This document shows positions 25,593 to 34,203 of a stretch of 64,000 nucleotides of DNA, piece after piece. The stretch is from NCBI GenBank assembly GCA_021793235.1, contig JAJYTD010000004.1, positions 1 through 64,000 on the forward strand, in the 5' to 3' direction. Both the position numbers and the translations under genes were made by a program. The DNA is from Actinomycetes bacterium. GTDB taxonomy: Bacteria > Actinomycetota > Actinomycetes > Streptosporangiales > Streptosporangiaceae. Numbering within the stretch: position 1 is the stretch's first letter; every line of letters starts with the position of its first letter. The notes under the pieces are model-generated. The model ran no database searches, was not told the origin of the DNA, and saw only the letters and a list, made by a program, of their open reading frames with translations.

Positions 25593-26681
25593 GTGGCCGG
25601 AACTCAGGTCCTCCTCGACCAGGTCAGCCCGTACCACAGTCGCCGCGTCATCGTCGAGTACGACTCCCGGACCACGGCCGCCTACCTCCTCGACGCACGC
25701 GGTGGCATCCGGGTTCCGGTGTGGCTGGCCAACCACCGGATGGCCCCGGACGGCAGCGACTCCGCCGGCCTGCACGAGGGCCAGGCCCCCCTCATGCCGA
25801 CCGCGCACACCAAGCACCCCCATGGCCGCGCCCCATTCGACGCCGCACAGTTGCGCGCCGTCTGGTTCGAGGAGGGCGACGGTGTGGCGCTGCTCGATGA
25901 CGACGGCCTGCTCGCGATCATCCCCGGGTGGGCCGAGGCCGACAGCGGCCTTCCGGGCTATGCGCGAGAGGCGATCGGCCGCAGCCCCTACGCCTGGGCA
26001 CTGGACCCGGTAGCGGCGCAACTGTGGCCGCGTGTGGTACACGCCGAGGCCTACTGGGACTGGCGGTCCTCGCCCAGCGCGTGGCGCAGCGTCCAACGCA
26101 CGGTGTTCAACCACCTCACCCGCACGGTCGGTGCCGCGGGACATTATTGGGACGTATCCGACGGCCACGCTCCACTGATCCGGGTGTCGGAACGGCCGCC
26201 AACGGCCGACCGGCCCTTCACCGTCCTCAGCACGGTCGGGATGTGCGGCCAGCGCATGCCCACGCTGGACCGCTACATGGCCGACACCTCGGCCTATGCC
26301 CGCGTCGAACTGGCGCTGGCCACCACCCTCCAGCCGCACGTGGCGGCCCGGATCTTCCGCTGGATCGGCGCGTTCCCCTGGCGCGCGGTCACCTGGTTCG
26401 GTACGGGCCACAGTGTGAAGTGGCTGGACAATCCCGAGGACACGAGGATGCGGGGCGGAAGTTCAGCGGTACTGCTGGTGGCCGACCCCAGCCCTCTGTC
26501 CGGGCACGAGGGCCACCTCCCCCCCGACACCTCCGGGCTCACCTTCCACGGCGATCCGGTGACCTGGCTGTGGATCGTACCGATCACCCGCCCCGAACAC
26601 CTCTTCGCCAAAGAACACGACTCCGCCACCCTCATCGACAAACTCGCAGCGGAAGGCCGCAGCTGGGTGCTGGGCCCATAG
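25593..26681 (+). CDS. SUFU-like domain protein (362 aa)
   Basis: The C-terminal half (about residues 190-362) has the pattern of bacterial suppressor-of-fused-like proteins: PFTVLSTVGMCGQRMP, ARVELALAT, WLDNPEDTRM and LWIVPITRPEHLFAKE. The N-terminal half is a separate domain of unknown type. SUFU-like proteins are found in many bacteria, some as immunity-type proteins of toxin systems, but no toxin is near here. The GTG at 25593 has AAGGAGGGTAG directly before it. It converges with a tetR gene, with the dispersed hairpin copy 2 between them. Confidence 0.75.
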   Translation: MAGTQVLLDQVSPYHSRRVIVEYDSRTTAAYLLDARGGIRVPVWLANHRMAPDGSDSAGLHEGQAPLMPTAHTKHPHGRAPFDAAQLRAVWFEEGDGVALLDDDGLLAIIPGWAEADSGLPGYAREAIGRSPYAWALDPVAAQLWPRVVHAEAYWDWRSSPSAWRSVQRTVFNHLTRTVGAAGHYWDVSDGHAPLIRVSERPPTADRPFTVLSTVGMCGQRMPTLDRYMADTSAYARVELALATTLQPHVAARIFRWIGAFPWRAVTWFGTGHSVKWLDNPEDTRMRGGSSAVLLVADPSPLSGHEGHLPPDTSGLTFHGDPVTWLWIVPITRPEHLFAKEHDSATLIDKLAAEGRSWVLGP

Positions 26682-26690
26682 GCCGATCGG

Positions 26691-26756
26691 GCGTTGATCT
26701 TGACGCTGTGCACGTGTGAACGCGCGTTTCGGGGTGCACAGCGTCAAGATCAACGC
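26691..26756. repeat. Dispersed hairpin repeat, copy 2 (3' end of tetR)
   Basis: Twenty-three-base arms (26691-26713 and 26734-26756), containing GATCTTGACGCTGTGCAC, pair perfectly around a 20-base loop with the core GAACGCGCGT. The arms and loop core match copy 1 at 8639. The tetR stop codon (26750-26752) lies in the right arm. Here it separates two convergent genes and could terminate both. Confidence 0.85.
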
Positions 26757-27334
26757 GGGTACGCGGCGCAGAGCTGGTCCAGGAGCATCGTCAGGCGCTG
26801 CTCCTGCAGGCCGGGGCGGAGCCTGCCCTCGCGCGCGAGCGTGACCAGGCCATGCACCGCTCCCCACACGACCTCGGTGAACGTCTCCAAATCGCGCCCG
26901 CCGGTCAGGGGGGCAAGGGCACTGCTCAACTCGTCGAAGGCGGCCTGCAACGGGGCGGGTGTGTCCGGGCTGCCGAACGGCAGGTCGGTGGCGAGGACGA
27001 ACATCGCGTCGTAGAGCGCGGGATTGCCGTCGGCGAATTCGGTGTAGGCGCGCGTAGCGGCGGCCAATGCCTGTTCCGGATCCGCTGCCGCAGCGCGGCC
27101 CTCCCGCATGGCCGCGGCCAGCTCCGTGAATCCCTCAAGGGCGACCGCAGCGACGATGGCGTTCTTACCGGCGAAGTGGCTGTAGAGGACCGGCTGGCTG
27201 TACTCGATTCGCTCGGCCAGTCTGCGCGTGGTCACCGCTCCCCAGCCTTCGGCCTCGGCCATCTCGCGGGCCGCCGTGACGATCAATTGATGGCGCTGTG
27301 CGCGCTCGCGTTCTCGACGCTGCTGTAAGGACAT
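26750..27334 (-). CDS. TetR family transcriptional regulator (194 aa)
   Basis: The N-terminal helix-turn-helix (VTTRRLAERIEYSQPVLYSHFAGKNAIVAAV) is clear, and a TetR C-terminal domain of the WHG type follows (WGAVHGLVTLAREGRL). ATG 27334 is used; a GTG three bases earlier is equally possible. It is divergent from a DUF4267 gene, with two matching inverted repeats in between that look like operators. As in the other tetR of this window, its last codons and stop are supplied by the dispersed hairpin repeat. Confidence 0.9.
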   Translation of the reverse strand: MSLQQRRERERAQRHQLIVTAAREMAEAEGWGAVTTRRLAERIEYSQPVLYSHFAGKNAIVAAVALEGFTELAAAMREGRAAAADPEQALAAATRAYTEFADGNPALYDAMFVLATDLPFGSPDTPAPLQAAFDELSSALAPLTGGRDLETFTEVVWGAVHGLVTLAREGRLRPGLQEQRLTMLLDQLCAAYPR

Positions 27335-27342
27335 CACCCGAC

Positions 27343-27405
27343 TCTAGCATCGCTAGATTCCCTAGCTTCGACATGCTATGGTCGCGGGAATCTAGCGCTG
27401 CTAGG
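27343..27405. promoter_or_regulatory. Paired TetR-type operators
   Basis: TCTAGC-ATC-GCTAGA (27343-27357) and TCTAGC-GCT-GCTAGG (27391-27405) are two inverted repeats of the same design between the divergent tetR and DUF4267 starts. A weaker third match, CCTAGC...GCTATGG, lies between them. Autoregulation and control of the DUF4267 gene are inferred. Confidence 0.55.
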
Positions 27406-27433
27406 AATATTCTCGTTGCTATAGGGGCAGATC

Positions 27434-27901
27434 GTGAAGAACATCCCCATCGCACTGGCCGTACTGCTCGGTATCGGCATCATCGTCGTGGGCACCCGGT
27501 TCCTCCTGACGCCGGAAGCGAGCGCCGCTGATTACGGTGTCCCTGTCGCGCCCGAGGGAGACAGCGGCGCATACCTAGCCGTCAAAGGCGTCCGTGATAT
27601 CGCGTCCGGACTCATCGGGCTGACCCTGCTCGCGGTGGGTGAGCGCCGTATCGTGGGATGGTTCCTGCTGGCGGCGGCTGCCATCCCGATCGGTGACGCC
27701 GTCATCGTGCTGAGCCACGGGGGTTCACCGCTGCTCGCCTACGGCATGCACGGAGGCACTGCGGCGGCCATGGTGCTGGTCGCTCTTTCTCTGTTCCGCC
27801 GCCGCGCGCCGGGTGTCCCCGGCCGCGGCGCCCATCACGGAGAGGCCTGCGCGCCGCGGCTCCCGCGGAGCCGGGTCAGGGGGTCAGCAGCAGGGTCATG
27901 A
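27434..27901 (+). CDS. DUF4267 family membrane protein (155 aa)
   Basis: The protein has four hydrophobic segments: IALAVLLGIGIIVVGTRFLL, an ASGLIGLTLLAVG segment, IVGWFLLAAAAIPIGDAVIVL and AAAMVLVALSL. The GVRDIASG and IPIGDAVIVLSHGG motifs fit DUF4267, an integral membrane family of unknown role. The GTG start follows AGGGGCAG. It is likely controlled by the divergent TetR. The last 26 bases overlap the 3' end of cdsA, and the tail after residue 125 is basic and probably not conserved. Confidence 0.7.
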   Translation: MKNIPIALAVLLGIGIIVVGTRFLLTPEASAADYGVPVAPEGDSGAYLAVKGVRDIASGLIGLTLLAVGERRIVGWFLLAAAAIPIGDAVIVLSHGGSPLLAYGMHGGTAAAMVLVALSLFRRRAPGVPGRGAHHGEACAPRLPRSRVRGSAAGS

Positions 27902-28886
27902 CGACCCAGGCGACCGGGCCGGCGATGAGTAGGGAGTCCACGCGATCCATCAGACCGCCGTGGCCGGGCATGAAACGGCCCATGTCCTTGATGCCCAGGT
28001 CACGCTTGATGAGGGACTCGATCAGGTCGCCGACGGTCGCAGCGAGCACCACGGCCGCACCCAGGACCAGCCCCACCCAGACGGGGCCGTCCAGCATCAG
28101 GCGGACGGTGAGGGCGCCGGCGAGCATGCACGCCAAGACCGACCCGGTGAATCCTTCCCAGGTCTTGTTCGGACTGATCACCGGCGCCATCTTGTGGCGG
28201 CCCGTGGTGATACCGGCGAAGTACCCGCCGATGTCGCTGCTGATCGTCACGACGATGAAGGCGATCAGCCGCTTGGGGCCGTCGTCTGGGGTGGCGATCA
28301 GCAACTGCCAAGTCCCCAGAAGGAACGGCAGGTAGAGAAGAGTGAACAGGTTCGCGGTCGCATCCCTGACATAGCCTTCGGCACCATCGCGCAGCCGCCA
28401 CGACAGCGTGGTGATGGTGGTGAGCGCTGTCGCGCCGATGAGCCAGGCGGGCCCGCCGAAGTACGCGCACGCCTGCATCGCCAGCCCTCCCGCGATGAGC
28501 GGGGGCAGCGCGAGACGGCTGCCGCGCACGGCGACCGCCCGGTTCAGCTCGCGGATACCCAGCAGCACCGCTGCCGAGGTGATCGCGACGAACAGCGCCG
28601 GCAACGGATAGATCGAGAAGAAGACGATCGCGCCGAGGACGAGGCCGCTGGCGATCGCCAGCGGGAGGTTGCGTCCCGTACGCACCGGTTCACCCCCGGG
28701 CTTGTGCAGGGTGAACCGCTGTTTACCGTTGTCGGCGCCATTGCGCGCGGCTTCGCTCGCGTGTGCGGAACCGTTGGGGGCCGACGCCGGAGGCGTCTCT
28801 CCGGAACCGGCGGCGGGCGGACCGGGGTGGGCGGCCTGACCGCGGTCGCCGTCTCGCTGCTCGGGTCCGGGTTCAGAAAACGACAC
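27876..28886 (-). CDS. cdsA: Phosphatidate cytidylyltransferase (336 aa)
   Basis: CdsA makes CDP-diacylglycerol from phosphatidate and CTP at the membrane. The family signature is near the C-terminus: SPNKTWEGFTGS, GDLIESLIKRDLGIKDMGRFMPGHGG and LMDRVDSLLIAGPVAW. About eight hydrophobic segments are present. The first 70 residues are a hydrophilic, alanine/proline-rich extension typical of actinobacteria. GTG 28886 follows frr at 6 bases, so the two genes are almost certainly cotranscribed in the pyrH-frr-cdsA group. Confidence 0.95.
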   Translation of the reverse strand: MSFSEPGPEQRDGDRGQAAHPGPPAAGSGETPPASAPNGSAHASEAARNGADNGKQRFTLHKPGGEPVRTGRNLPLAIASGLVLGAIVFFSIYPLPALFVAITSAAVLLGIRELNRAVAVRGSRLALPPLIAGGLAMQACAYFGGPAWLIGATALTTITTLSWRLRDGAEGYVRDATANLFTLLYLPFLLGTWQLLIATPDDGPKRLIAFIVVTISSDIGGYFAGITTGRHKMAPVISPNKTWEGFTGSVLACMLAGALTVRLMLDGPVWVGLVLGAAVVLAATVGDLIESLIKRDLGIKDMGRFMPGHGGLMDRVDSLLIAGPVAWVVMTLLLTP

Positions 28887-28891
28887 GGAAC

Positions 28892-29449
28892 CTAAACCTC
28901 GAGCAGTTCGGCTTCCTTGTGCTTCAGCAACTCGTCGATCTCACCGACGTACTTGTGCGTGATCTCTTCCAGTTCATCCTGAGCACGGCGCCCCTCGTCC
29001 TCACCGATCTCGCCGCCCTTGACGGCCTTTTCCAGCGTTTCCTTGGCGTGCCGACGCACGTTGCGAATGGCGACCTTGCCGTCCTCCGCCTTGGTCCGGA
29101 CCACCTTGACGTACTCCCTGCGGCGTTCCTCGGACAGCTCCGGGAACACCACACGGATGATCGTTCCGTCGTTGGCCGGGTTCACGCCGAGATCGCTCTC
29201 CCGGATGGCCTTCTCAATGGCCTGCATCGAGGTCTTATCGAACGGGGAGACGACCACCATGCGGGGCTCGGGTACGGAGAACGATGCGAGTTGGTTGATG
29301 GGGGTCTGCGCGCCGTAGTACTCGGCCGTGATCTTGTTGAACGTCGCGGGGCCGGGACGCCCCGTGCGGATCGCGGCGAAGTCCTCCTTGGCGACCACCA
29401 CGGCCTTTTCCATCTTCTCCTCCGCTTCGAGGAGTGTCTCTTCGATCAT
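28892..29449 (-). CDS. frr: Ribosome recycling factor (185 aa)
   Basis: The sequence is a complete RRF, which splits post-termination ribosomes with [45 protein letters not shown] and [23 protein letters not shown] are family hallmarks, and the C-terminal helices end in [10 protein letters not shown]. The ATG is preceded by GGGAG. It lies between pyrH (49 bases upstream) and cdsA. Confidence 0.98.
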   Translation of the reverse strand: MIEETLLEAEEKMEKAVVVAKEDFAAIRTGRPGPATFNKITAEYYGAQTPINQLASFSVPEPRMVVVSPFDKTSMQAIEKAIRESDLGVNPANDGTIIRVVFPELSEERRREYVKVVRTKAEDGKVAIRNVRRHAKETLEKAVKGGEIGEDEGRRAQDELEEITHKYVGEIDELLKHKEAELLEV

Positions 29450-29498
29450 TGCGGCTCCCGTGTGTCGCTGTGGTCCGTCGGTTCGGGTCTGCGCGGGG

Positions 29499-30266
29499 TC
29501 AGCTGTCTGCCGGGCACACGATGGTGCCGATCTTCTCGCCCCGTACAGCGCGGACGATGTTGCCCTGCCCCATGAGGTCGAAGACGACGATCGGCAGGCC
29601 GTTGTCCATACACAGGCTCACCGCTGTGGCGTCCATGACCTTCAGGCCGCGGGTGAGCACTTCGTTGTATTCGAGCCGGTCGAACTTGACTGCTCCGGTG
29701 TTGCGGTGCGGGTCGGAGTCGTAGACGCCGTCGACCTGCGTCCCCTTCAGGACGGCTTTCGCACCGATCTCCAGAGCGCGCTGCGCGGCCGTTGTATCGG
29801 TGGAGAAGAACGGGGCCCCCAACCCGGCGCCGAAGATGACGACCCGCCCCTTCTCCAGGTGGCGGACGGCTCGGCGGGGAATATAGGCCTCGGCGACCTG
29901 GCTCATGTGGATCGCGGTCTGGACGCGCGTCTCCACGCCGAGGCGCTCCAGGAAATCCTGCAGCGCGAGGCAGTTGATAACCGTGCCGAGCATGCCCATG
30001 TAGTCGGCGCGGCCGCGTTCCATGCCCCGTTCGGACATCGCCGCGCCCCGGAACATGTTCCCGCCGCCGACGACCACGGCGACCTCGATGCCCTCCGCTA
30101 CGGCCGAGGCGATCGACTCGGCCAAGTACTGGACGACCTCGGGGTCGATTCCCAGTTGGTCACCGCCGGCGAACGCTTCACCGGATAGCTTCAGTACGAC
30201 ACGTCCCCAGCCAGAGTCGTGCATGGCTGGACCGTCCGCGATGTCAGGACCTTCGTTCTCCGGCAC
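29499..30266 (-). CDS. pyrH: UMP kinase (255 aa)
   Basis: PyrH phosphorylates UMP to UDP with ATP. The family motifs are [42 protein letters not shown] and [24 protein letters not shown]. The GTG at 30266 is preceded by AGGAGG; a shorter start at M15 (30224) would also give a complete kinase core. It follows tsf after a strong hairpin and begins the pyrH-frr-cdsA unit. Confidence 0.97.
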   Translation of the reverse strand: MPENEGPDIADGPAMHDSGWGRVVLKLSGEAFAGGDQLGIDPEVVQYLAESIASAVAEGIEVAVVVGGGNMFRGAAMSERGMERGRADYMGMLGTVINCLALQDFLERLGVETRVQTAIHMSQVAEAYIPRRAVRHLEKGRVVIFGAGLGAPFFSTDTTAAQRALEIGAKAVLKGTQVDGVYDSDPHRNTGAVKFDRLEYNEVLTRGLKVMDATAVSLCMDNGLPIVVFDLMGQGNIVRAVRGEKIGTIVCPADS

Positions 30267-30351
30267 GGGCGCTCGGCCTCCTTCTGCTTCCCCCGAGTGG
30301 TGCTGCGATGCGGGGCCCGCCCGTCACCGGAAGCGCCCCGTCTTGTCCGCC

Positions 30352-30385
30352 GGAGGTGCCGGGGACGGCGATCCCCGGCACCTCC
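30352..30385 (-). terminator. Hairpin after tsf
   Basis: GGAGGTGCCGGGGA (30352-30365) and TCCCCGGCACCTCC (30372-30385) pair perfectly with a 6-base loop. It lies between tsf and pyrH and probably ends or weakens transcription of the rpsB-tsf operon. No T-run follows, as is usual in actinobacteria. Confidence 0.65.
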
Positions 30386-30399
30386 ATCATGTCAAAGGG

Positions 30400-31236
30400 C
30401 TAGGACTGCCCGACCTTGAACCGCACGAAACGGCGGACCGTGACTCCGGCCTCGTCGACGACCTGCTGAATCGTCTTCTTGTTGTCCTTCACAAACGGCT
30501 GCCCGAGAAGCGTGGCCTCCTTGAAGAAGCCGTTCACCCGCCCCTCGATGATCTTGGGCAGCGCCTGCTCGGGTTTGCCCTCCTCGCGGGCGGTGGCCTC
30601 GGCGATGCGCCGCTCGTTCTCCACGACGTCGGCCGGGACGTCGTCCTTGCTCACGTACTGCGGCGCGAGCGCGGCGATCTGCTGCGCGAGGTCCTTGCCG
30701 ACCTCGGCGTCGGCCTTGTCCAGCTCGACCAGCACCCCCATGGTCGGCGGCAGCTCCGGGTCGGTCTTGTGCATGTAGCTGGCGACGTAGGCGCCCTCGA
30801 GCTTGGCGAAGCGGCGCAGTTCCAGCTTCTCGCCGATGACGGCGCTGTTCTCGTCGATGACCTGCTGAACGGATTTGCCGTCGGCGTACTCGGAGGCCAG
30901 CAGGGCCGCGACGTCATCGGCGTCCGAGCGGGCGACGAAGTCGGCGATGTCGGAGGCCAACTCCTGGAACTGGTCGTTCTTGGCGACGAAGTCGGTCTCG
31001 CAGTTGATCTCGACCAGGACCGCGGCGGAGTCACTGTCCTGCTTCAGCACGACCAGACCGTTGGCGGTGGTGCGCTCGGCGCGCTTGCCGACGGCCTTGG
31101 CGCCCTTGACCCGGAGGAACTCGACGGCCTTGTCGAAGTCGCCGTCGTTCTCCTCCAGCGCCTTCTTGCAGTCCATCATGCCGGCACCGGTCAGGTCGCG
31201 CAGCTTTTTGACATCGGCGGCGGTGTAGTTCGCCAT
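30400..31236 (-). CDS. tsf: Elongation factor Ts (278 aa)
   Basis: EF-Ts exchanges GDP for GTP on EF-Tu. The N-terminal UBA-like part [27 protein letters not shown], the core motif [18 protein letters not shown], and the dimerisation region ending in [12 protein letters not shown] are all present. ATG 31236 is the conserved start. It follows rpsB at 102 bases, with a hairpin between. Confidence 0.98.
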   Translation of the reverse strand: MANYTAADVKKLRDLTGAGMMDCKKALEENDGDFDKAVEFLRVKGAKAVGKRAERTTANGLVVLKQDSDSAAVLVEINCETDFVAKNDQFQELASDIADFVARSDADDVAALLASEYADGKSVQQVIDENSAVIGEKLELRRFAKLEGAYVASYMHKTDPELPPTMGVLVELDKADAEVGKDLAQQIAALAPQYVSKDDVPADVVENERRIAEATAREEGKPEQALPKIIEGRVNGFFKEATLLGQPFVKDNKKTIQQVVDEAGVTVRRFVRFKVGQS

Positions 31237-31281
31237 AGCTGTTCTCAAATTCCCTAGATGTGGGTCGACGGGGTCTCAAAG

Positions 31282-31319
31282 GGCTCTCCACTCGGCGGGT
31301 GCCCACCGCGTGGAGAGCC
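31282..31319 (-). terminator. Hairpin between rpsB and tsf
   Basis: GGCTCTCCA (31282-31290) and TGGAGAGCC (31311-31319) pair, with further pairing possible inside the loop (CGG/CCG). It sits in the rpsB-tsf gap and may act as an attenuator or as an RNA processing or stability site rather than a full terminator. Confidence 0.45.
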
Positions 31320-31338
31320 GGACAACACCTGAGCGGCC

Positions 31339-32229
31339 TCAGGCTTCCTTCGGAGCCTCGGCCTCAGCAGCGGGAGTCTCGGCCGGCGCCTGCTCGGCCG
31401 GCGCCTGCTCAGCAGGGGCCTCGGGGGCGGCGGCCTCGGCCGGGTTCTCGCCCTTGCCCTCCAGGAGCTCCCGCTCCCACTCGGGCAGCGGCTCGTTGGT
31501 GGCGGCCTTCTCCTCGGTGGCGGCCGCGGAGGCGCCGGAGCGGGCGAGCAGACCGTCGGCCACGGCGTCGGCGACGACGCGGGTCAGCAGGCTGACACTG
31601 CGAATGGCATCGTCGTTACCCGGGATCGGGTAGTCGACCTCGTCGGGGTCGCAGTTGGTGTCGAGAATCGCGACGACCGGGATGTTCAGCTTGCGGGCCT
31701 CGCTGATCGCGATGTGCTCCTTCTTGGTGTCCACGATCCACACGGCGCTGGGCACGCGGGACATGTCGCGGATACCGCCGAGCGTACGCTCCAGCTTCTC
31801 CTTCTCGCGGCGCAGGCCAAGAAGCTCCTTCTTGGTCAGGTTCGATGCGGCCACGTCGTCGAAGTCGATCTCCTCGAGCTCCTTGAGCCGCTGGAGCCGC
31901 TTGTGCACGGTGGAGAAGTTGGTGAGCATGCCGCCCAGCCAGCGCTGGCTCACAAACGGCATGCCGACGCGGCGGGCCTGCTCGTCGATGGCCTCCTGCG
32001 CCTGCTTCTTGGTTCCGATGAAGAGGATGGTGCCGCCGTGGGCCACCGTCTCCTTGACGAACTCGTAGGCGCGGTCGATGTAGGCCAGCGACTTCTGCAA
32101 GTCGATGATGTAGATGCCGTTGCGCTCGGTGAAGATGAAGCGTTTCATCTTCGGGTTCCAGCGACGGGTCTGGTGCCCGAAGTGGACGCCGCTTTCGAGC
32201 AGCTGACGGATCGTCACGACTGTGGCCAT
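31339..32229 (-). CDS. rpsB: 30S ribosomal protein S2 (296 aa)
   Basis: The sequence is a full S2: [52 protein letters not shown], and [28 protein letters not shown]. The C-terminal 45 residues are an acidic alanine/proline/glutamate tail with the repeat APAEQ, longer than in many bacteria but usual for actinobacterial S2. The ATG has GAGGAGGACCC before it. It starts the rpsB-tsf operon. Confidence 0.98.
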   Translation of the reverse strand: MATVVTIRQLLESGVHFGHQTRRWNPKMKRFIFTERNGIYIIDLQKSLAYIDRAYEFVKETVAHGGTILFIGTKKQAQEAIDEQARRVGMPFVSQRWLGGMLTNFSTVHKRLQRLKELEEIDFDDVAASNLTKKELLGLRREKEKLERTLGGIRDMSRVPSAVWIVDTKKEHIAISEARKLNIPVVAILDTNCDPDEVDYPIPGNDDAIRSVSLLTRVVADAVADGLLARSGASAAATEEKAATNEPLPEWERELLEGKGENPAEAAAPEAPAEQAPAEQAPAETPAAEAEAPKEA

Positions 32230-32590
32230 GACTGGGTCCTCCTCGATGCGGCGGGACGGATCCCGCCTCGGTTGTTCCTGACGCCCCGACCGTTCCGCCG
32301 CACCGCCCGCAGCGGTGCGGACCGTGAGAACGGCCCTTCCTGAGGAAGCACAAGGACGTGCGTATTAGGCGGCTCATGGGGAGCCGTAAAAGATTCTAAC
32401 GGCATCGCGCCCCCGCGGCGCCCTTAGCGACGGGACCCGGGCAGTGTCAAGCATTCCGGCGCGCCGGTACCGAACCGGCGCTTCAGGGTTCTGCGGCCGC
32501 GGCCCCGGTGGCAGCGGACGGCAACGCCGCGATCCACAGCCGGGAAACCCGCGTAGCCGGGGCGCTGCCGCGCTCCGCAGACTCGAAGGC
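32230..32590. other. Divergent region between rpsB and the M23 peptidase gene
   Basis: This 361-base gap carries the leader and promoter of rpsB on the minus strand. Possible -10 elements read TAGAAT (about 32395) and TAATAC (about 32365), and a small hairpin GGCTC/GAGCC lies between. No gene is visible. On the plus strand it must hold the promoter of the peptidase gene, but I see no clear element. Confidence 0.35.
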
Positions 32591-33619
32591 ATGCGTCCAC
32601 CGCGCCGCGTGCCCGCGCCCCTGTTGTTCCTGTTCCTCCTCTGCCTGCTGCTTCCGGCGCCGGCCGTGGTCTGGGAGCCGTCGGCCGCGGCCGACGACGG
32701 GCCGTGGCGGTGGCCGCTCGCCGGTGAGCCCCGGGTCGTCCGGGCGTTCGATCCGCCGCCCGAACGCTGGCTGCCCGGCCACCGCGGTGTGGACCTGGCC
32801 GCCGACCCCGGCGAGGAGGTGCTGGCCGCCGGGGACGGCCGGGTGGCCTTCGCCGGGCGTGTGGCCGGGACCGGTGTGGTCAGCATCCTGCACGGAGAGT
32901 TGCGCACCACCTATCTGCCGGTCGACGCCGACGTCACCCGCGGCGACCGGGTCCGTGCGGGCGATTCCATCGGCGCCCTTGCCGCCGGGGGCGGGCACTG
33001 CGGCGCATGCCTGCACTGGGGGCTCCGCCGGGACCGCACCTATCTCGACCCGCTCTCCCTGCTCGGTAAAGGAGAGGTCCGTCTGCTGCCCGTGCACGAA
33101 GCCGTCGGCAGCTCAGGCCCGCGGGTGGGCCTGGTTGTAGGTCCGGGTGAGCCGTTCGATGGACACATGGGTATAGATCTGGGTGCTCCGCAGCGAAGAG
33201 TGGCCGAGGAGTTCCTGGACGCTTCGCAGGTCGGCCCCCCCATTGAGCAGATGGGTGGCGGCGCTGTGCCGCAGCCCGTGCGGCGCGATGTCGCTTCCGG
33301 CTTCCCGCCGCATGTGCTCGTGCACGTCGCGGCGGGCGGTGCGGGTGCCGAGGCGGCCGCCGCGCGCGCCGAGGAAGAGCGCGGGACCGCTGGCGGCGGT
33401 GACCCACTGCGGACGGCCCTCGCCCAGCCACCGGTCCAGTGCCTGCATGGCGGGAACACCGACGGGCACCACGCGGTCTTTTCCGCCTTTGCCGTGGACG
33501 AGGAGTGTGCGGCGCTCGCGGTCGGGGTCGTCGATGTCGAGTGCGCACAATTCGGCGACCCGGATACCGGTGGCGTAGAGAACCTCCACTATGGCGCGGC
33601 GGCGGAGCGCGAGTGGTGA
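32591..33619 (+). CDS. M23-family peptidase, no stop before antisense run into xerC (342 aa as read)
   Basis: A signal peptide (residues 1 to about 36) leads to a LytM/M23 metallopeptidase domain with HRGVDLAA (HxxxD zinc ligands) and CLHWGLRRDRTYLDPLSLLG near residue 160. It should cut peptidoglycan cross-links outside the cell, or be an inactive LytM activator. Homologues normally end soon after VRLLP. Here the frame has no stop at that point and stays open to 33619, about 500 bases antisense to xerC, whose 3' end is at 33113. Residues beyond about 175 are therefore probably not a real domain. The stop may have been lost by mutation, or a frameshift may be present. Confidence 0.6.
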   Translation: MRPPRRVPAPLLFLFLLCLLLPAPAVVWEPSAAADDGPWRWPLAGEPRVVRAFDPPPERWLPGHRGVDLAADPGEEVLAAGDGRVAFAGRVAGTGVVSILHGELRTTYLPVDADVTRGDRVRAGDSIGALAAGGGHCGACLHWGLRRDRTYLDPLSLLGKGEVRLLPVHEAVGSSGPRVGLVVGPGEPFDGHMGIDLGAPQRRVAEEFLDASQVGPPIEQMGGGAVPQPVRRDVASGFPPHVLVHVAAGGAGAEAAAARAEEERGTAGGGDPLRTALAQPPVQCLHGGNTDGHHAVFSAFAVDEECAALAVGVVDVECAQFGDPDTGGVENLHYGAAAEREW

Positions 33620-34015
33620 TCCATCGTCCTCTGCGGGGCGCTCCAGCGCCGCTGCCGCCTGGTCCTCACCGAGCACCGCGGGAAGGGAGCGCTGCGGCTT
33701 GGGGGTGGCGATCTGCGGTCCGGGATCCTGTTCCAGGTGCCCGGCACGGTGCAGGAACGCGGTGAAACTCCGGGCGGCGGCGATGCGCCGCGCCATGGTC
33801 GCACGGCTCGCGCCGTCGCCGTGCAGGCGGGAGAGCCAGCCGCGCAGGACCGCGGGGCCGATACCGCCTATGCCGCACCCGGTCTCGTCCAGATAGTCGA
33901 GCAGCGCGCGGATGTCGCCGAGGTAGGCGCGGACGGTGTGCGGCGACCGCCCGATCTCAAGGTGGCGACGGAAATCGGCGAGGACCTCCGCGCGCTCGGC
34001 GGGCGGCACGCTCAT
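33113..34015 (-). CDS. xerC: Tyrosine recombinase XerC (300 aa)
   Basis: XerC resolves chromosome dimers at dif with XerD. The N-terminal SAM-like domain (RHLEIGRSPHTVRAYLGDIRALLDYL) and all catalytic residues are seen: R152 (ATGIRVAEL), K176 (HGKGGKDR), H246 and R249 (PHGLRHSAATHLL), H272 (LGHSSL) and Y281 (STQIYTHVS). The start ATG overlaps the stop of the RidA-like mini-gene as ATGA. The dprA-xerC linkage is typical of actinobacteria. Confidence 0.95.
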   Translation of the reverse strand: MSVPPAERAEVLADFRRHLEIGRSPHTVRAYLGDIRALLDYLDETGCGIGGIGPAVLRGWLSRLHGDGASRATMARRIAAARSFTAFLHRAGHLEQDPGPQIATPKPQRSLPAVLGEDQAAAALERPAEDDGSPLALRRRAIVEVLYATGIRVAELCALDIDDPDRERRTLLVHGKGGKDRVVPVGVPAMQALDRWLGEGRPQWVTAASGPALFLGARGGRLGTRTARRDVHEHMRREAGSDIAPHGLRHSAATHLLNGGADLRSVQELLGHSSLRSTQIYTHVSIERLTRTYNQAHPRA

Positions 34016-34203
34016 GGCCGCGGGGCGGAGCGGGCTTTGCGCGGCAGGCAGGCGGTGGCGTCGATCTGCACGTGGCCGACCCGCCGGGCCTGCTCCACCG
34101 CACCGCCCTGGACGATACCGCCGTCCGGGGCCTTCGGTATCCGCCCGGAGACGAAAACGAGCGGGCCGCCCGCCGGGAGTGCGTCGCTGTGGCTTTCCGT
34201 CAT
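34012..34203 (-). pseudogene. Internally deleted RidA-like mini-gene (63 aa)
   Basis: Residues about 14-41 (PLVFVSGRIPKAPDGGIVQGGAVEQARR) resemble the N-terminal part of RidA/YjgF proteins (xSGQIPxxPxTGxxVxGxxxxQARQ). The next residues, VGHVQIDATACL, resemble the C-terminal strand that normally lies about 70 residues further on. The middle, with the active-site region, is missing, so no RidA trimer could form. The reading frame is nonetheless intact. Its ATG overlaps the dprA stop and its stop overlaps the xerC ATG, both as ATGA. It may survive only to couple dprA and xerC translation. Confidence 0.55.
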
